From NCBI GenBank assembly GCA_002691785.1, contig NZIX01000095.1, forward strand, positions 9,685 to 16,707: a DNA stretch of 7,023 bases. The letters are read 5' to 3'. Shown one piece after another: positions 6,999-7,023 of this stretch. The notes under the pieces were generated by a model. The model was not told the DNA's origin. It made no database searches and saw only the letters and a list, made by a program, of their open reading frames with translations. Source of the DNA: Fidelibacterota bacterium. GTDB taxonomy: Bacteria; Fidelibacterota; Marinisomatia; Marinisomatales; UBA1611. The translations under genes and the position numbers were made by a program. The number at the start of each line of letters is the position of its first letter. Within the stretch, counting starts at the first letter, position 1.

Positions 6999-7023
6999 TT
7001 ACCAATTATCCATATGATCATCA
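6999..7023 (-). CDS. Possible C-terminal end of an upstream minus-strand gene (partial)
   Basis: A terminator at 6930-6961 implies a minus-strand gene ending just to its right. Codons from 7022 down read D-D-H-M-D-N-W followed by TAA (6999-7001). This leaves 37 bases between stop and terminator stem, a normal distance. A competing frame starting at 7021 stays open until a TAA at 6986-6988, so the reading frame is not certain. The D-N-W-stop ending with following AA resembles the D-W-stop ending of the DUF4856 gene at 2299, but seven residues are too few to infer a family. Confidence 0.35.

Noticed and set aside
1..7023. CRISPR arrays, tRNA or rRNA genes, insertion sequences
   Set aside because: No regularly spaced direct repeats, no cloverleaf-like or rRNA-like segments, and no transposase or terminal inverted repeats were seen; coding genes fill nearly all of the window.

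Overview
This is a strongly AT-rich bacterial fragment (GC about 30% by eye). It most likely comes from the Bacteroidota / FCB superphylum, possibly a marine, free-living lineage such as Marinimicrobia (SAR406) or a flavobacterium-like relative. Three things point there: a TonB-dependent receptor with an N-terminal carboxypeptidase-regulatory-like domain, a DUF4856 (imelysin-like) lipoprotein, and mostly weak or absent Shine-Dalgarno sequences. The exact phylum is inference; no rRNA or other phylogenetic marker is present.

Layout. Positions 11-2275 (+) encode a complete TonB-dependent outer-membrane receptor. It meets tail-to-tail a minus-strand gene at 2299-3600 for a DUF4856 lipoprotein, with a short AT-rich inverted repeat overlapping the TBDR stop codon and reaching the edge of the other. 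After an intergenic gap of about 125 bp, three minus-strand genes are packed like one operon. Read in the direction of transcription they are a polytopic GT-C-like glycosyltransferase (6928-5489), an FAD-dependent oxidoreductase of the UDP-galactopyranose mutase / protoporphyrinogen oxidase-like group (5492-4155, GTG start overlapping the preceding stop), and a small unrecognised lipoprotein (4151-3726). Just upstream of this operon a strong intrinsic terminator (6930-6961) closes a further minus-strand gene, of which only a few C-terminal codons seem to lie in the window.

How the genes may work together. The membrane glycosyltransferase and flavoenzyme are translationally coupled, which suggests a shared role in making or modifying a surface glycan or glycolipid. 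The small lipoprotein is co-transcribed, but its role cannot be read from sequence. The TBDR and DUF4856 lipoprotein are adjacent and convergent. TBDRs import iron complexes, cobalamin or oligomers, and imelysin-related proteins are linked to iron uptake, so a shared nutrient (perhaps iron) theme is possible but unproven. No mobile element, CRISPR array, tRNA or rRNA was seen. No clearly unprecedented system is evident; the three-gene cassette with its unassigned lipoprotein, and the terminator abutting its first start codon, are the most interesting items.
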